A DNA stretch of 64,000 nucleotides from CAYJBH01 sp964370825 (GCA_964370825.1 CAYJKY010000012.1:13551-77550), one strand, 5' to 3'; counted from the stretch's first letter, positions 52,418 through 60,051 are shown. Numbers and translations are program-made. Notes: generated by a model not told the origin, from the letters alone.

Positions 52418-53143
52418 TTATTTTAAAAAATTTACCATGGCATCAAAGTCTTCCTTGACGGCCTTAACCTGACTATCGGCCTCTTCGGCAGATTCCGCTT
52501 CAACAATAGCCCAATCAAGATCCATCGTTTTTGCATTCTCGAATACTGCTTTCATGTCAACACCACCAGTACCAAGAGTTTTGCCGTTTTCCATATCACC
52601 GTCCTTAGCATGGAAAACCTTGACCCTGTCTGCATACTTATTCATGTACTCTACCGGGTCGGCACCGCCTCTATATACCCAGTAAACATCAAATTCAAGT
52701 TCTATATCGGTCAACTCCGCAAGGATGTCTATATAGGTACGTCCTTCGTGTGTTTGAAATTCAAATGCATGGTTATGGTACCCAAGCTTCATGCCTGCTT
52801 CTTTGTATAGCGGTGCAACCTTTTTAAACTGCTCTGCCAAGGCAAGAACGTCCTCATAGCTCTCCATCTTCCAGAAAGGACAGATTATATAGTTGTTACC
52901 TATAGTTTTGTGAAACTTGATAGTTTCTTCAGGGGTGTCAAATATTTCGCTGAACTGAACATGAGCTGAGGAAGCAACTACTCCGTATTTGTCGAGCCAA
53001 CCCTTAACGTCCTCGGCAGAATTGCCATAAAAACCTGCAAACTCAATTCCTTCGTAACCGATTTCGGCAACTGCTTTTATTGCAGCCTCAAAGTCGACAG
53101 AAGAAAGAGTTTTTACCGAATACAACTGTACACCTTTTCTCAT
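52418..53143 (-). CDS. Sugar phosphate isomerase/epimerase (TIM barrel)
   Basis: A 241-residue barrel. MRKGVQLYSVKTLSSVDFEAAIKAVAEIGYEGIEFAGFYG, then LGYHNHAFEF and ELEFDVYWVYRGGADPVEYMNKYADRVKVFHAKD give the metal-binding set shared with the isomerase at 41849-42610, of which it looks like a diverged paralogue. AAAGGTTGAAATA precedes the ATG. First gene of a two-gene operon behind the promoter at 53181-53209. Confidence 0.92.
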   Translation of the reverse strand: MRKGVQLYSVKTLSSVDFEAAIKAVAEIGYEGIEFAGFYGNSAEDVKGWLDKYGVVASSAHVQFSEIFDTPEETIKFHKTIGNNYIICPFWKMESYEDVLALAEQFKKVAPLYKEAGMKLGYHNHAFEFQTHEGRTYIDILAELTDIELEFDVYWVYRGGADPVEYMNKYADRVKVFHAKDGDMENGKTLGTGGVDMKAVFENAKTMDLDWAIVEAESAEEADSQVKAVKEDFDAMVNFLK

Positions 53144-53180
53144 TATTTCAACCTTTCATTTGTATATCCTATACGTTAAT

Positions 53181-53209
53181 ACTATAAACTAAATCGAAAC
53201 AAATGTAAA
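53181..53209 (-). promoter_or_regulatory. Promoter of the two-isomerase operon
   Basis: On the minus strand TTTACA (53204-53209), a 17-base spacer and TATAGT (53181-53186). A 12-bp hairpin overlaps the -35 box. Confidence 0.65.
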
Positions 53210-53244
53210 CACTATTTTAAAAAAAATTTTTCTAAAATAGTGTT
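53208..53244 (-). terminator. Hairpin downstream of the pseudokinase gene
   Basis: AACACTATTTTA (53208-53219) pairs with TAAAATAGTGTT (53233-53244) with an A/T-rich loop. It may terminate the yebC-pseudokinase operon or act as an operator, since it reaches the -35 box of the next promoter. Confidence 0.55.
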
Positions 53245-53280
53245 AATAATTTATACTTATGTGTTATTAATGTAGCAAAA

Positions 53281-54909
53281 TCACTCTGAACCCTCGACAT
53301 TAGTGGTTTCTGGGTTTGCAGTATCGGTTGGAAGTGCCACATAAATTTTAAGTGGATTTTCCTCGTCAATAACAACCTGTTCCCCCACGGCCGGATCACT
53401 GTACATTATAGTGCCTGGATGCGTATTATCGTCAAACCTTGTTTCAAAGGTATAGTAAGGTATGCCAACCTCCTCAAGAAGTATCATTGCCTCGTTTTCG
53501 GTCATTCCGTAAAGCTCGCCCGGCACCCACACAAGCTCAGGTCCAAGACTAACAATCAGCTGTATGGGAGTTCCCTCAATGTAGGGTTCCTCCGGTAAAG
53601 GTTGTTGGGCAAAAACCTCGCCCTCCGGATACTCAAGAGAATAACGCTCGTCCGGTGCGGCAAAAAGATACTTTTCCTGCAAATCGGTATCGGCTAAAAT
53701 ATCCTCATATTGCCAACCCAAAAGTCTCGGGGTAATTCTTGCATTTGCCGCTTCGGTCACGATATCCTCAGCGAGGTTTTCAGTAATCTCCGATGATGCG
53801 TCTGCCTCTACAGGCATAGATTCCTGTATTAAGCTCCACGCATACCCAACCACAAACACTGCAATAACTATCATAATTAATACTATGTAGACAAACGGGC
53901 TAATCTTTCCATTTGTTTTTTGGGGCTGCTGTTTTTTGTATTGCGACGTCAATGGCGCAGACTCAAACTCGCCCAAAAGCTGTAGAATTGTAGCAGTACG
54001 CTCCTCAATGTTAAGCCTGAGTGCACGATGAATTGCAGAAGTGGCAAGATTCGGTATGTTGCCGGCAAGCCCTCTTGCTACCTTTAGATTATCTGCGGTA
54101 TAGCGCTCCTTAGCATCCTGCGGCTCAATTCCTGTAATCATTCGATATAAAACGGCGGCAACTGCATAAATATCGGTGCCGGTGTCATGAAATTCGGTGA
54201 CCACATACTGTTCCGGCGCGGTATATCCATTAAAGAGTTGTGGCTTTAGTGCGCTTTTAGAGGTTCTAAGAGATATAGTTGCATAACCGGCGAGCATCAG
54301 TTCGCCATCTTCCTTAATATATATAGTGTCCGGTGATACTCCACGGTGCAAAAGCTTTATATCATGGATGGCAAGTAGACCAGAAAACACCGGTTCAAGC
54401 ATCTCCTCAGCTCGCTCAAACGGTATCTTTTGATTTTTTTGCTCAAGATACTCTCTAAGGGTTTTTCCATTAATTCTTTCGGTAACCGCATATGCAGTCT
54501 GGTTTTCCTGTATTAAGTCAACTACCTTTAACAAGCCTGGGTTTGCAGCAACACGAGTTAAATTTTTATAGAGATCGATAAAATCACTTAATGTCGTCTT
54601 GTAAGGAACTTCGCTACCGGGGCGCGGAACCACTTCGCCTGTAGGCCGGCGTGAGGCACATAACGCAATTGGCAAGAACTCCTTTACCATTACTTCTTCA
54701 GCAGTTGCATTCACAAGTGCTTCATAGGTAATACCTTCACCATCTATCGATACGAACCTACCAACAGTGTATTTGTTTTTTATAACGGCACCAAGTTCAA
54801 GGCTACCTACCGGATTGGTATTGGTTGCCTCGATACCACAGAAGGGGCAAATATTAGCATCTCCATCTATTCTTGATTTGCAAAATACACACAGCTTTGT
54901 GTTCTTCAA
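53281..54909 (-). CDS. Zinc-ribbon pseudokinase with PASTA-like repeats
   Basis: A 542-residue membrane protein starting at TTG 54909 (AAGGAGGA upstream). Zinc ribbon with Cys 7, 10, 21, 24. Protein-kinase fold at about 45-315: glycine loop DGEGITYE and Lys76 are kept, but HRD is HRG (188-190), the usual catalytic Asn is Thr, and DFG is AGY (207-209), so catalysis is improbable. APE (TAPEQY) and subdomain IX (DTGTDIYA) are intact. One membrane helix lies at 337-357, then two PASTA-like domains (about 385-450 and 455-530). PASTA domains bind muropeptides in PknB relatives. It lies 18 bases after yebC in the same operon. Confidence 0.87.
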   Translation of the reverse strand: MKNTKLCVFCKSRIDGDANICPFCGIEATNTNPVGSLELGAVIKNKYTVGRFVSIDGEGITYEALVNATAEEVMVKEFLPIALCASRRPTGEVVPRPGSEVPYKTTLSDFIDLYKNLTRVAANPGLLKVVDLIQENQTAYAVTERINGKTLREYLEQKNQKIPFERAEEMLEPVFSGLLAIHDIKLLHRGVSPDTIYIKEDGELMLAGYATISLRTSKSALKPQLFNGYTAPEQYVVTEFHDTGTDIYAVAAVLYRMITGIEPQDAKERYTADNLKVARGLAGNIPNLATSAIHRALRLNIEERTATILQLLGEFESAPLTSQYKKQQPQKTNGKISPFVYIVLIMIVIAVFVVGYAWSLIQESMPVEADASSEITENLAEDIVTEAANARITPRLLGWQYEDILADTDLQEKYLFAAPDERYSLEYPEGEVFAQQPLPEEPYIEGTPIQLIVSLGPELVWVPGELYGMTENEAMILLEEVGIPYYTFETRFDDNTHPGTIMYSDPAVGEQVVIDEENPLKIYVALPTDTANPETTNVEGSE

Positions 54910-54927
54910 ACATATCCTCCTTAGTGC

Positions 54928-55632
54928 TTATTCGAGATTTGTGCTGAAATCTTGAACATCATCGTCCTCATCTAACATAGATATAAGCAATTCTAAATTT
55001 TTTTGCTGTTCTGGGTTATCGACAGCAACCGTCGTTGACGGAACATAGGTTATTTCAGCAGACACCGGCTCAATTCCGACACCTTCAAAATAGGACACCG
55101 CCTCTGAAAAACTTTCCTGTGAAACAGTAATCTCATACCCTTCATCCTCAAGAGTATAATCCTCTATCGGTGCTGAAAGGATCTTTTCCTCAACCCCGTC
55201 TGCTTCATTTATAAGTATAATCCCCTTTTTCGAGAAGATATAAGCGGTACATCCGGATGTGCCGAGACCTGCACCATATTTATCAAAATAGTGACGAAGG
55301 TTTGCAGCGGTGCGGTTACGGTTATCGGTCAAGGTTTCGACTATAAATGCAAGCCCTCCGGGACCGTATCCCTCATATATAACCGATTCATAATTGTTCT
55401 TGTCATCGGCTGTCGCTTTTTGAATAAGCCTGTTTATGTTATCGTTTGGCACGTTAAACGACTTTGCCTTTGCAATAACATCTCGCAACCGACTGTTGGA
55501 GGTAGGGTCACCACCGCCCTCTCTCACTATCACTTGAATTTCTCTGCCTATTTTGGTGAAAATTTTGGCACGCTGTGAATCGGTTTTTTCTTTTTTCCTT
55601 TTTATAGTACTCCACTTTGAGTGACCGGACAT
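54928..55632 (-). CDS. yebC: YebC/PmpR (TACO1) family regulator
   Basis: A 234-residue protein starting MSGHSKWSTIKRKKEKTDSQRAKIFTKIGREIQVIVREGGGDP, which is the canonical YebC N-terminus; IYEGYGPGGLAFIVETLTDNRNRTAANLRHYFDKYGAGLG is its central domain. Family members act as DNA-binding regulators or as translation factors that relieve ribosome stalling on proline-rich runs. Here it precedes the pseudokinase by 18 bases. The start is ATG 55632. Confidence 0.96.
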   Translation of the reverse strand: MSGHSKWSTIKRKKEKTDSQRAKIFTKIGREIQVIVREGGGDPTSNSRLRDVIAKAKSFNVPNDNINRLIQKATADDKNNYESVIYEGYGPGGLAFIVETLTDNRNRTAANLRHYFDKYGAGLGTSGCTAYIFSKKGIILINEADGVEEKILSAPIEDYTLEDEGYEITVSQESFSEAVSYFEGVGIEPVSAEITYVPSTTVAVDNPEQQKNLELLISMLDEDDDVQDFSTNLE

Positions 55633-55804
55633 TGTTTATTTCCTATTAAATAATACGTCATATACAATCATTATAGCATACAATTTTCTTTTTTTCAATT
55701 ATTTTTTAACAAAAAAAGTTATAAGTGTATAAATTACAAAATACAGGTTAAAATATAAGCAAATCCCAAACAGGGGTTGGATAGATATTTTAGGAGAAAC
55801 AAAG

Positions 55805-55972
55805 ATGAACAAGAAGATGGAAAAGAAGTCGAATTCCAATGCTCAGAATTCTTGTAAAACCACGTCAAGCAGCAATACTTCTTCCGGCTCAAACAGCACC
55901 AGCAACACAAAACAAAACAGTTCAAGCACATCCAAAACCAGCTCATCCCGCAGCGACTCAAACTGCAAGTAG
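55805..55972 (+). CDS. 55-residue Ser/Asn/Thr-rich small protein
   Basis: A small open frame, starting MNKKMEKKSNSNAQNSCKTT and ending SDSNCK, with a good ribosome site (AGGAGAAACAAAG) and a terminator immediately after it. It is about half Ser, Asn, Thr and Gln with Lys-rich ends and two Cys (one near the middle, one penultimate), has no membrane segment and is predicted disordered. I do not recognise it. The composition recalls small proteins found in spores or on the surface of Clostridia, but that is only analogy. It lies between yebC and the flagellin gene on the opposite strand. Confidence 0.7.
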   Translation: MNKKMEKKSNSNAQNSCKTTSSSNTSSGSNSTSNTKQNSSSTSKTSSSRSDSNCK

Positions 55973-55980
55973 CCATAAAG

Positions 55981-56016
55981 AAAACCCCCGTTCCTCGTTT
56001 GAGGTTCGGGGGTTTT
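55981..56016. terminator. Shared bidirectional terminator
   Basis: AAAACCCCCG (55981-55990) pairs with CGGGGGTTTT (56007-56016), with an inner CCTC/GAGG stem. It serves the small plus-strand gene and, on the minus strand (TTTTCTTTAT), the flagellin gene. Confidence 0.88.
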
Positions 56017-56028
56017 GCTTGAAAACGT

Positions 56029-56838
56029 TTACTGTAGTAGTTGAAGAACCGATTGTGGCTGGGTGTTGGCCTGGGCAAGCATTGCCTGGGCAGCCTGTAC
56101 AAGAACTGTGTTCTTGGTGTAGGCCATCATCTCTTCGGCCATGTCCGTATCACGGATACGACTCTCGGCTGCTGTTAGGTTCTCGGTTGTTACGCCGAGG
56201 TTGTTGATGGTGTGCTCAAGACGGTTCTGCATAGCACCCATTACAGCACGCTGGTCAGAAACGAAGCTAATTGCGGCATTGATAAGGGTAATGGAATTCT
56301 GTGCACCGGTTAATACTGCGATATTGACAGTTGCTATACCGATTCCGCTAGCGGTCATAACTGTTAAATCCAATCCTACCGACTGGTTAGAAGTATCACC
56401 GATCTGGAAAGTGATTGTCTGGACTTCGGCTAACAATGATGTACCGTTAAAGTTGGTATGGGTTGCAATACGGTCGATTTCATCGTTAAGTGCGGTAACC
56501 TCTTTTTGAAGTTGGGTACGATCAAAGTCTGTGTAGGTACCGTTAGCAGCCTTTGTTGCAAGCTCAACCATACGGTTTAACATGCTGTGAACTTCTGTTA
56601 ATGCACCCTCAGCAGTCTGGATTAAAGAAATGCCATCCTGTGAGTTCCCCTGAGCGACCTCTAAACCTGTAATCTGTGCTCTCATCTTCTCGGAAATTGC
56701 AAGACCTGCGGCGTCGTCACCTGCACGGTTAATCTGATAACCAGAAGATAACTTTTCGAGATTTTTAGCAACCAAACTGTTGTTAATTCCGAGTACGCGG
56801 TTTGCATTTAAAGCCATAATGTTGTGTTGAATAATCAT
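56029..56838 (-). CDS. fliC: Flagellin (short form)
   Basis: Start ATG 56838 (MIIQHNIMALNANR, 269 aa), with AAGGAG nine bases upstream; a longer frame to 56874 is not supported. D0-D1 N-terminal helices: NNSLVAKNLEKLSSGYQINRAGDDAAGLAISEKMRAQITGL; the C-terminal coil ends ESRIRDTDMAEEMMAYTKNTVLVQAAQAMLAQANTQPQSVLQLLQ. The outer D2/D3 domains are absent, leaving only a short variable hinge. It polymerises into the filament with FliS/FliD help. The gene stands alone, 29 kb from fliD. Confidence 0.96.
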   Translation of the reverse strand: MIIQHNIMALNANRVLGINNSLVAKNLEKLSSGYQINRAGDDAAGLAISEKMRAQITGLEVAQGNSQDGISLIQTAEGALTEVHSMLNRMVELATKAANGTYTDFDRTQLQKEVTALNDEIDRIATHTNFNGTSLLAEVQTITFQIGDTSNQSVGLDLTVMTASGIGIATVNIAVLTGAQNSITLINAAISFVSDQRAVMGAMQNRLEHTINNLGVTTENLTAAESRIRDTDMAEEMMAYTKNTVLVQAAQAMLAQANTQPQSVLQLLQ

Positions 56839-56918
56839 ACCATTCTCCTTAATCTCTGTATCGGGAAAATCCATTCTCCCGATGCTTCTCTCGGACGCCT
56901 CTTGCGTCTCTGCTTATA

Positions 56919-56945
56919 ACATCGTACCTTTTTTTTTAAACTTTA
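56919..56945 (-). promoter_or_regulatory. Sigma-D-type flagellar promoter of flagellin
   Basis: On the minus strand TAAA (56942-56945), a 15-base spacer and TACGATGT (56919-56926), keeping the CGAT core of the sigma-D -10 element. About 80 bases of leader with hairpins follow before the ATG. Confidence 0.75.
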
Positions 56946-57077
56946 GAGAAATTTATATATTTGTATAAAATATGTAAAAACACGTATAAAAATGTAAATT
57001 ATTATACATTTTGTACGCATTTTTTGTCTGTGTTTGTATCATTATATGAAATAATTTATTTTTCATTTAAAAAAGTC

Positions 57078-57106
57078 TTGCATTTTGCACCTATGTATTG
57101 TATAAT
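57078..57106 (+). promoter_or_regulatory. Promoter of tRNA-Ser
   Basis: TTGCAT at 57078-57083, a 17-base spacer and TATAAT at 57101-57106, 28 bases before the tRNA. Confidence 0.8.
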
Positions 57107-57134
57107 ACATAGGCAACATATAATAGCCACATTC

Positions 57135-57226
57135 GGAGAGATGGCTGAGTTGGTCTAAGGCGCACGATTGGAAATCGTGTTCAGGCTAATACCCTGACGA
57201 GGGTTCGAATCCCTCTCTCTCCGCCA
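57135..57226 (+). tRNA. tRNA-Ser (anticodon GGA), CCA encoded
   Basis: Acceptor GGAGAGA with TCTCTCC, anticodon stem CACGA/TCGTG enclosing TTGGAAA (anticodon GGA), a long variable arm (CAGGCTAATACCCTG) and T arm GGGTTCGAATCCC, followed by G and CCA. It stands at the left edge of the accessory island. Confidence 0.97.
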
Positions 57227-57234
57227 ATAGGAAC

Positions 57235-57290
57235 AAATCCGAACACCAAAGCCTTTGTTATAGGTGAAGTGTTCGGATTTGTTTTTTATT
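57235..57290 (+). terminator. Terminator of tRNA-Ser
   Basis: AAATCCGAACAC (57235-57246) pairs perfectly with GTGTTCGGATTT (57269-57280), followed by TTTTTT at 57282-57287. Confidence 0.9.
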
Positions 57291-57308
57291 TGAACGAATA
57301 ACAAAATA

Positions 57309-57348
57309 AAGACAGGGTATCACCGTTTTCTTGGTGATACCCTGTCTT
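57309..57348. terminator. Bidirectional terminator of the 55-residue gene
   Basis: A 16-bp perfect stem, AGACAGGGTATCACC and its complement (57310-57324, 57333-57347) with an eight-base loop. It follows the minus-strand small gene (stop 57355) with TTTATTTT on that strand. Confidence 0.85.
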
Positions 57349-57354
57349 GTTATG

Positions 57355-57522
57355 TTAGGGGCAGTTTTCTTTTTCCTTCTTTTGCCTTTTCCACTCCTCA
57401 AATTCTCGCTTACCCTCGTCACTCTCGAAGTATTTTTGTATCTCCGGCAAGAGCACCCTTGCCAGACTTTCGAGTTCGTGTTTCGGGATTTCGGATTTTT
57501 TTGTCGTCTTTTGTTTGCCCAT
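57355..57522 (-). CDS. 55-residue charged small protein
   Basis: A small open frame, MGKQKTTKKSEIPKHELESL onward, ending KKEKENCP, with a GAGAGGGTCT ribosome site, its own upstream promoter (57720-57748) and a terminator after it. Helical and highly charged: the middle (LARVLLPEIQKYFESDEG) suggests one amphipathic helix, and the C-terminal part EEWKRQKKEK is basic. It resembles small unannotated proteins seen beside integrative elements of gut Firmicutes, though I cannot name a family. It lies between tRNA-Ser and the first XRE regulator. Confidence 0.75.
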   Translation of the reverse strand: MGKQKTTKKSEIPKHELESLARVLLPEIQKYFESDEGKREFEEWKRQKKEKENCP

Positions 57523-57719
57523 AGACCCTCTCACTTTCGTATTAAATTTTCAAGGTACTGTTTGCAGAAAGGTTGATTGCCGTTTTTATGGCTTTTAGTG
57601 TAGATATACTACGATGCTTACGCTAATGCTTGTAAGCCTTGTTGCACAGCCATTTATTAGCTTCAACTTTTCTGTCGAATGTTTGTTTATGATATTGTAA
57701 TTATATAAACTATACTGCT
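57523..57719 (-). other. Long 5' leader of the small gene
   Basis: About 190 bases between promoter and start codon. A very short open frame (ATG GCT GTG CAA..., 11 codons, about 57621-57653 on the minus strand) lies within it; whether it is translated is unknown. No riboswitch class was recognised. Confidence 0.35.
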
Positions 57720-57748
57720 ATTATAGCCTGTTGTGCTAAACATTGCAA
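57720..57748 (-). promoter_or_regulatory. Promoter of the 55-residue gene
   Basis: On the minus strand TTGCAA (57743-57748), a 17-base spacer and TATAAT (57720-57725). Confidence 0.75.
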
Positions 57749-57850
57749 GTAAATAAACAACAAATTATGTTTGACGGTATATCGCTGAAAACCTAAACTA
57801 AAATTGATGATTTAGAGGGCGTTTTCGGCTTCGGAAACGGTTTCTGCCGA

Positions 57851-57879
57851 TTGACAAATTAGACATATATGTTTATAAT
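57851..57879 (+). promoter_or_regulatory. Promoter and operator of XRE regulator 1
   Basis: TTGACA at 57851-57856, a 17-base spacer and TATAAT at 57874-57879. A perfect palindrome ACATATATGT (57863-57872) inside the spacer is a likely autoregulatory operator. Confidence 0.85.
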
Positions 57880-57913
57880 AGGCATATCTAATAAACACAA
57901 GGAGGATTTTGCC

Positions 57914-58594
57914 TTGATATATGACGAAAAGCAATCACGCATTACCAAAAAGAGGTTAATGTCGCTACGCAAGGAGCGTAATTTGTCCTTTGAACAGCTC
58001 TCTAAGGCGCTTTCGGAGCGTGGAACGCATATCAGCCATACCAACCTCAAAAACTATGAAATCCTCGACTATGAGCACCCCATTTACGCCCGTACACGCA
58101 GTATGAGTATTGAGTATCTCGTGGGATTTGCCGACTTCTATGACGTTTCCATTGACTATCTGCTTGGCATATCTAACTCCAAAAAGAACGAGTACAGCGA
58201 TATCTCCGAGCGGCTTGGACTGTCCGATGATGCCATTGATAGGCTTGTGCAGTGTAAAGAAAGTTCAGAAGAAAACGGCGATGTCAAGCCGCCGTTTCAG
58301 CGTGATACCGTCATTTTGAACAATCTTCTCACAAGTGACACTTTCGACTACGTGATGGAGAAAATCAAGCTGAGCCTGTTTGCGGATTTTATGTACAAGC
58401 TAAGCCAAAACGCACAGCAGGAGTTTTTGCGTGAACAGAACGCCACTGAGCTTGAAAAGTCACGAGAGTTTATGAACAGGCACGGTTACTTCCCAGTTGA
58501 GAATGATGTTATTGCGAGTGTTCACATGGAAAATGCCATCGGGGAGCTTGGGCGGTATTTGAGGGAACTACACAAAAATATAATTGGAGGTTGA
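57914..58594 (+). CDS. XRE-family transcriptional regulator
   Basis: Start TTG 57914 (I-Y-D-E-K-Q, 226 aa), with AAGGAGG eight bases upstream; the longer frame from 57869 would begin inside the promoter. Helix-turn-helix at about 13-75: KRLMSLRKERNLSFEQLSKALSERGTHISHTNLKNYE. The typical linker VGFADFYDVSIDYLLGISN follows. The C-terminal 140 residues are helical (FMYKLSQNAQQEFLREQN) and unusually long for a phage-type repressor. It begins the accessory island and probably represses its own promoter, which carries a palindrome. Confidence 0.87.
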   Translation: MIYDEKQSRITKKRLMSLRKERNLSFEQLSKALSERGTHISHTNLKNYEILDYEHPIYARTRSMSIEYLVGFADFYDVSIDYLLGISNSKKNEYSDISERLGLSDDAIDRLVQCKESSEENGDVKPPFQRDTVILNNLLTSDTFDYVMEKIKLSLFADFMYKLSQNAQQEFLREQNATELEKSREFMNRHGYFPVENDVIASVHMENAIGELGRYLRELHKNIIGG

Positions 58595-58598
58595 ACTG

Positions 58599-59285
58599 AT
58601 GAAATATAAAGCAATATTTTTTGACCGTGACGGAACACTTACATATTTCAATCCGGAGAAAGAAAAGTTTAGAGATGATTTCATTTCTAATTTAAGCGGA
58701 AAGCCCTTTGAGTTGCCATACGAAAAAATGATGTCATTATTTAATCTTGCGTCTAATGGGAAAAAGCCTTGGTATAAAAATTTAGAAGACGAAAAAGAGT
58801 TTTTCAGAAGATACTATTACCACACGCTTATAGGGGAAGGTGCAACAGAAAATGCACAAAAAAATGCCGACATATTATTGAATGAGCTTTGGTGTAATGA
58901 CGATAGGATTTTATACCCGGAAACAAAAGAAGTTTTGTCTTATTTCAAAAGCAAAGGATATAAAATGGGCGTGATAAGCGATACTTCTCCGTCCTTGGAA
59001 TACACATTAAAGCAGCTCGGTGTCGCAAAATATTTCACTTCTTTTACTGCAAGTTCACTTGTAGGTGCAGGCAAACCCAGCCCGATAATATTTAATGCGG
59101 CATTAAACGCTCAAAATGTAACCTCAAGTGAAAGTATTTTTGTAGATGATACTAAGGTTGAAGCAGACGGAGCAAGGCAGCAAGGCTTCACCTCGTTTTT
59201 CATCGACCGCAGTGGGGAAAATGTGTTTCCGTGGACAATAAGCAATTTAAAGGATTTGATTAGCTTTGTGCAAAATTTAGAGTAG
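58599..59285 (+). CDS. HAD-family hydrolase
   Basis: Start ATG 58599 (MKYKAIFFDRDGTLTYF, 228 aa), preceded by GGAGGTTGAACTG, five bases after the XRE stop. HAD motif I is DRDGT, motif II is GVISDTSPS, motif III Lys is in GAGKPSPIIF, and motif IV is IFVDDTKVEADGARQQGFTSFFID. A helical cap inserts after motif I. It likely acts on a small phosphorylated metabolite; substrate unknown. Organised as an operon with the XRE regulator and the GNAT gene. Confidence 0.92.
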   Translation: MKYKAIFFDRDGTLTYFNPEKEKFRDDFISNLSGKPFELPYEKMMSLFNLASNGKKPWYKNLEDEKEFFRRYYYHTLIGEGATENAQKNADILLNELWCNDDRILYPETKEVLSYFKSKGYKMGVISDTSPSLEYTLKQLGVAKYFTSFTASSLVGAGKPSPIIFNAALNAQNVTSSESIFVDDTKVEADGARQQGFTSFFIDRSGENVFPWTISNLKDLISFVQNLE

Positions 59286-59317
59286 CAATTTCGAAAAACA
59301 ATAGAAAGAGGTTTGAA

Positions 59318-59722
59318 ATGAAAATAAACTACCAACTTAACTTAAATGATGTATCTCTAAATGATTTATCTAACTTTTGTGTTGGGTGGAAATACCCATT
59401 AAGTGGAGAAAAATTATACGAGATACTTGAAAACAGTCACCGTTTTGTTATCGCAAAATCTGATGACAAAGTAATAGGCTTTGTAAACTCAATATCCGAC
59501 AAAGTACATTTTGCATTTATTCCAATGCTTGAAGTCCTCCCCGAATATAAGAATAATGGGATAGGAACGGAACTGCTTAGGATATTGTTTGAGCAATTAA
59601 AGGATATAACCAATATTGATTTAACCTGCGATGTGGATTTGCAATCGTATTACGAAAAATTTGGAATGTTAAAATCACATGGAATGGTATTTAGAAAATA
59701 TCTTAATCAAGAGGTAGAATAA
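59318..59722 (+). CDS. GNAT-family N-acetyltransferase
   Basis: A 134-residue protein. KVIGFVNSISDKVHFAFIPMLEVLPEYKNNGIGTELLRILFEQLK holds the acetyl-CoA motif (beta strand, then Q/R-x-x-G-x-G/A: KNNGIGTELL). The C-terminal YYEKFGMLKSHGMVFRKY is the family's end segment. It probably acetylates a small amine or a protein. AAAGAGGTTTGAA precedes the ATG. It follows the HAD gene by 32 bases in the same direction. Confidence 0.92.
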   Translation: MKINYQLNLNDVSLNDLSNFCVGWKYPLSGEKLYEILENSHRFVIAKSDDKVIGFVNSISDKVHFAFIPMLEVLPEYKNNGIGTELLRILFEQLKDITNIDLTCDVDLQSYYEKFGMLKSHGMVFRKYLNQEVE

Positions 59723-59738
59723 TATTGTAATTAATCTC

Positions 59739-59810
59739 GCAAGCAGGGCAAGTGTGTACACACCTTGCAAATTGGCAAGCAGGGCATGTGGTGTGCCACT
59801 TGCCTGTTTG
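59739..59810. repeat. Imperfect 36-bp tandem repeat, two copies with internal inverted segments
   Basis: Both copies (59739-59774 and 59775-59810) start gcaagcagggca and end ttg. Inside each is an inverted stretch, gcaag...cttgc-like, so the RNA could fold into two hairpins. It lies just after the GNAT gene. Confidence 0.65.
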
Positions 59811-59993
59811 CCGCTTGTTGGGAGGTATCCCAAACCCTCAAAATCTGCAATAAAATTGCCGACAACAAACTTGTTTGTTGTTTAGCTACTGCCCCGTAAA
59901 CGGTGCTAATTTGCAACAAAAAATTACACTTTCGCCCAGTAAAGCGAGCGAAATTATTTTCGTTTTTAGCGCTTATAAAATTTTAATTTTCAG

Positions 59994-60022
59994 TTGATTT
60001 TTAGATTGTTATGTGATATAAT
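59994..60022 (+). promoter_or_regulatory. Promoter of XRE regulator 2
   Basis: TTGATT at 59994-59999, a 17-base spacer and TATAAT at 60017-60022, 30 bases before the GTG start. Confidence 0.75.
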
Positions 60023-60051
60023 GAAATAACAAAAAACGAGAGGTGAGCGAA

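Larger units (their letters stand above)
59723..60051. other. Gene-free stretch with repeats and the next promoter
   Basis: About 330 bases with no credible gene. The left part (59739-59810) is the imperfect 36-bp tandem repeat. The middle is AT-rich and contains the word gcgagcgaaattattttcg-like inverted segment near 59945. The right end is the promoter at 59994-60022 for XRE regulator 2. Confidence 0.6.

Noticed and set aside
55734..56207. Two ~122-residue frames overlapping the small Ser/Asn-rich gene and flagellin end
   Set aside because: They cross the shared terminator and conflict with flagellin, which is certain; the small frame 55805-55972 has the better ribosome site.
59739..59810. 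CRISPR array
   Set aside because: Only two imperfect direct repeats with no unique spacers and no cas genes.
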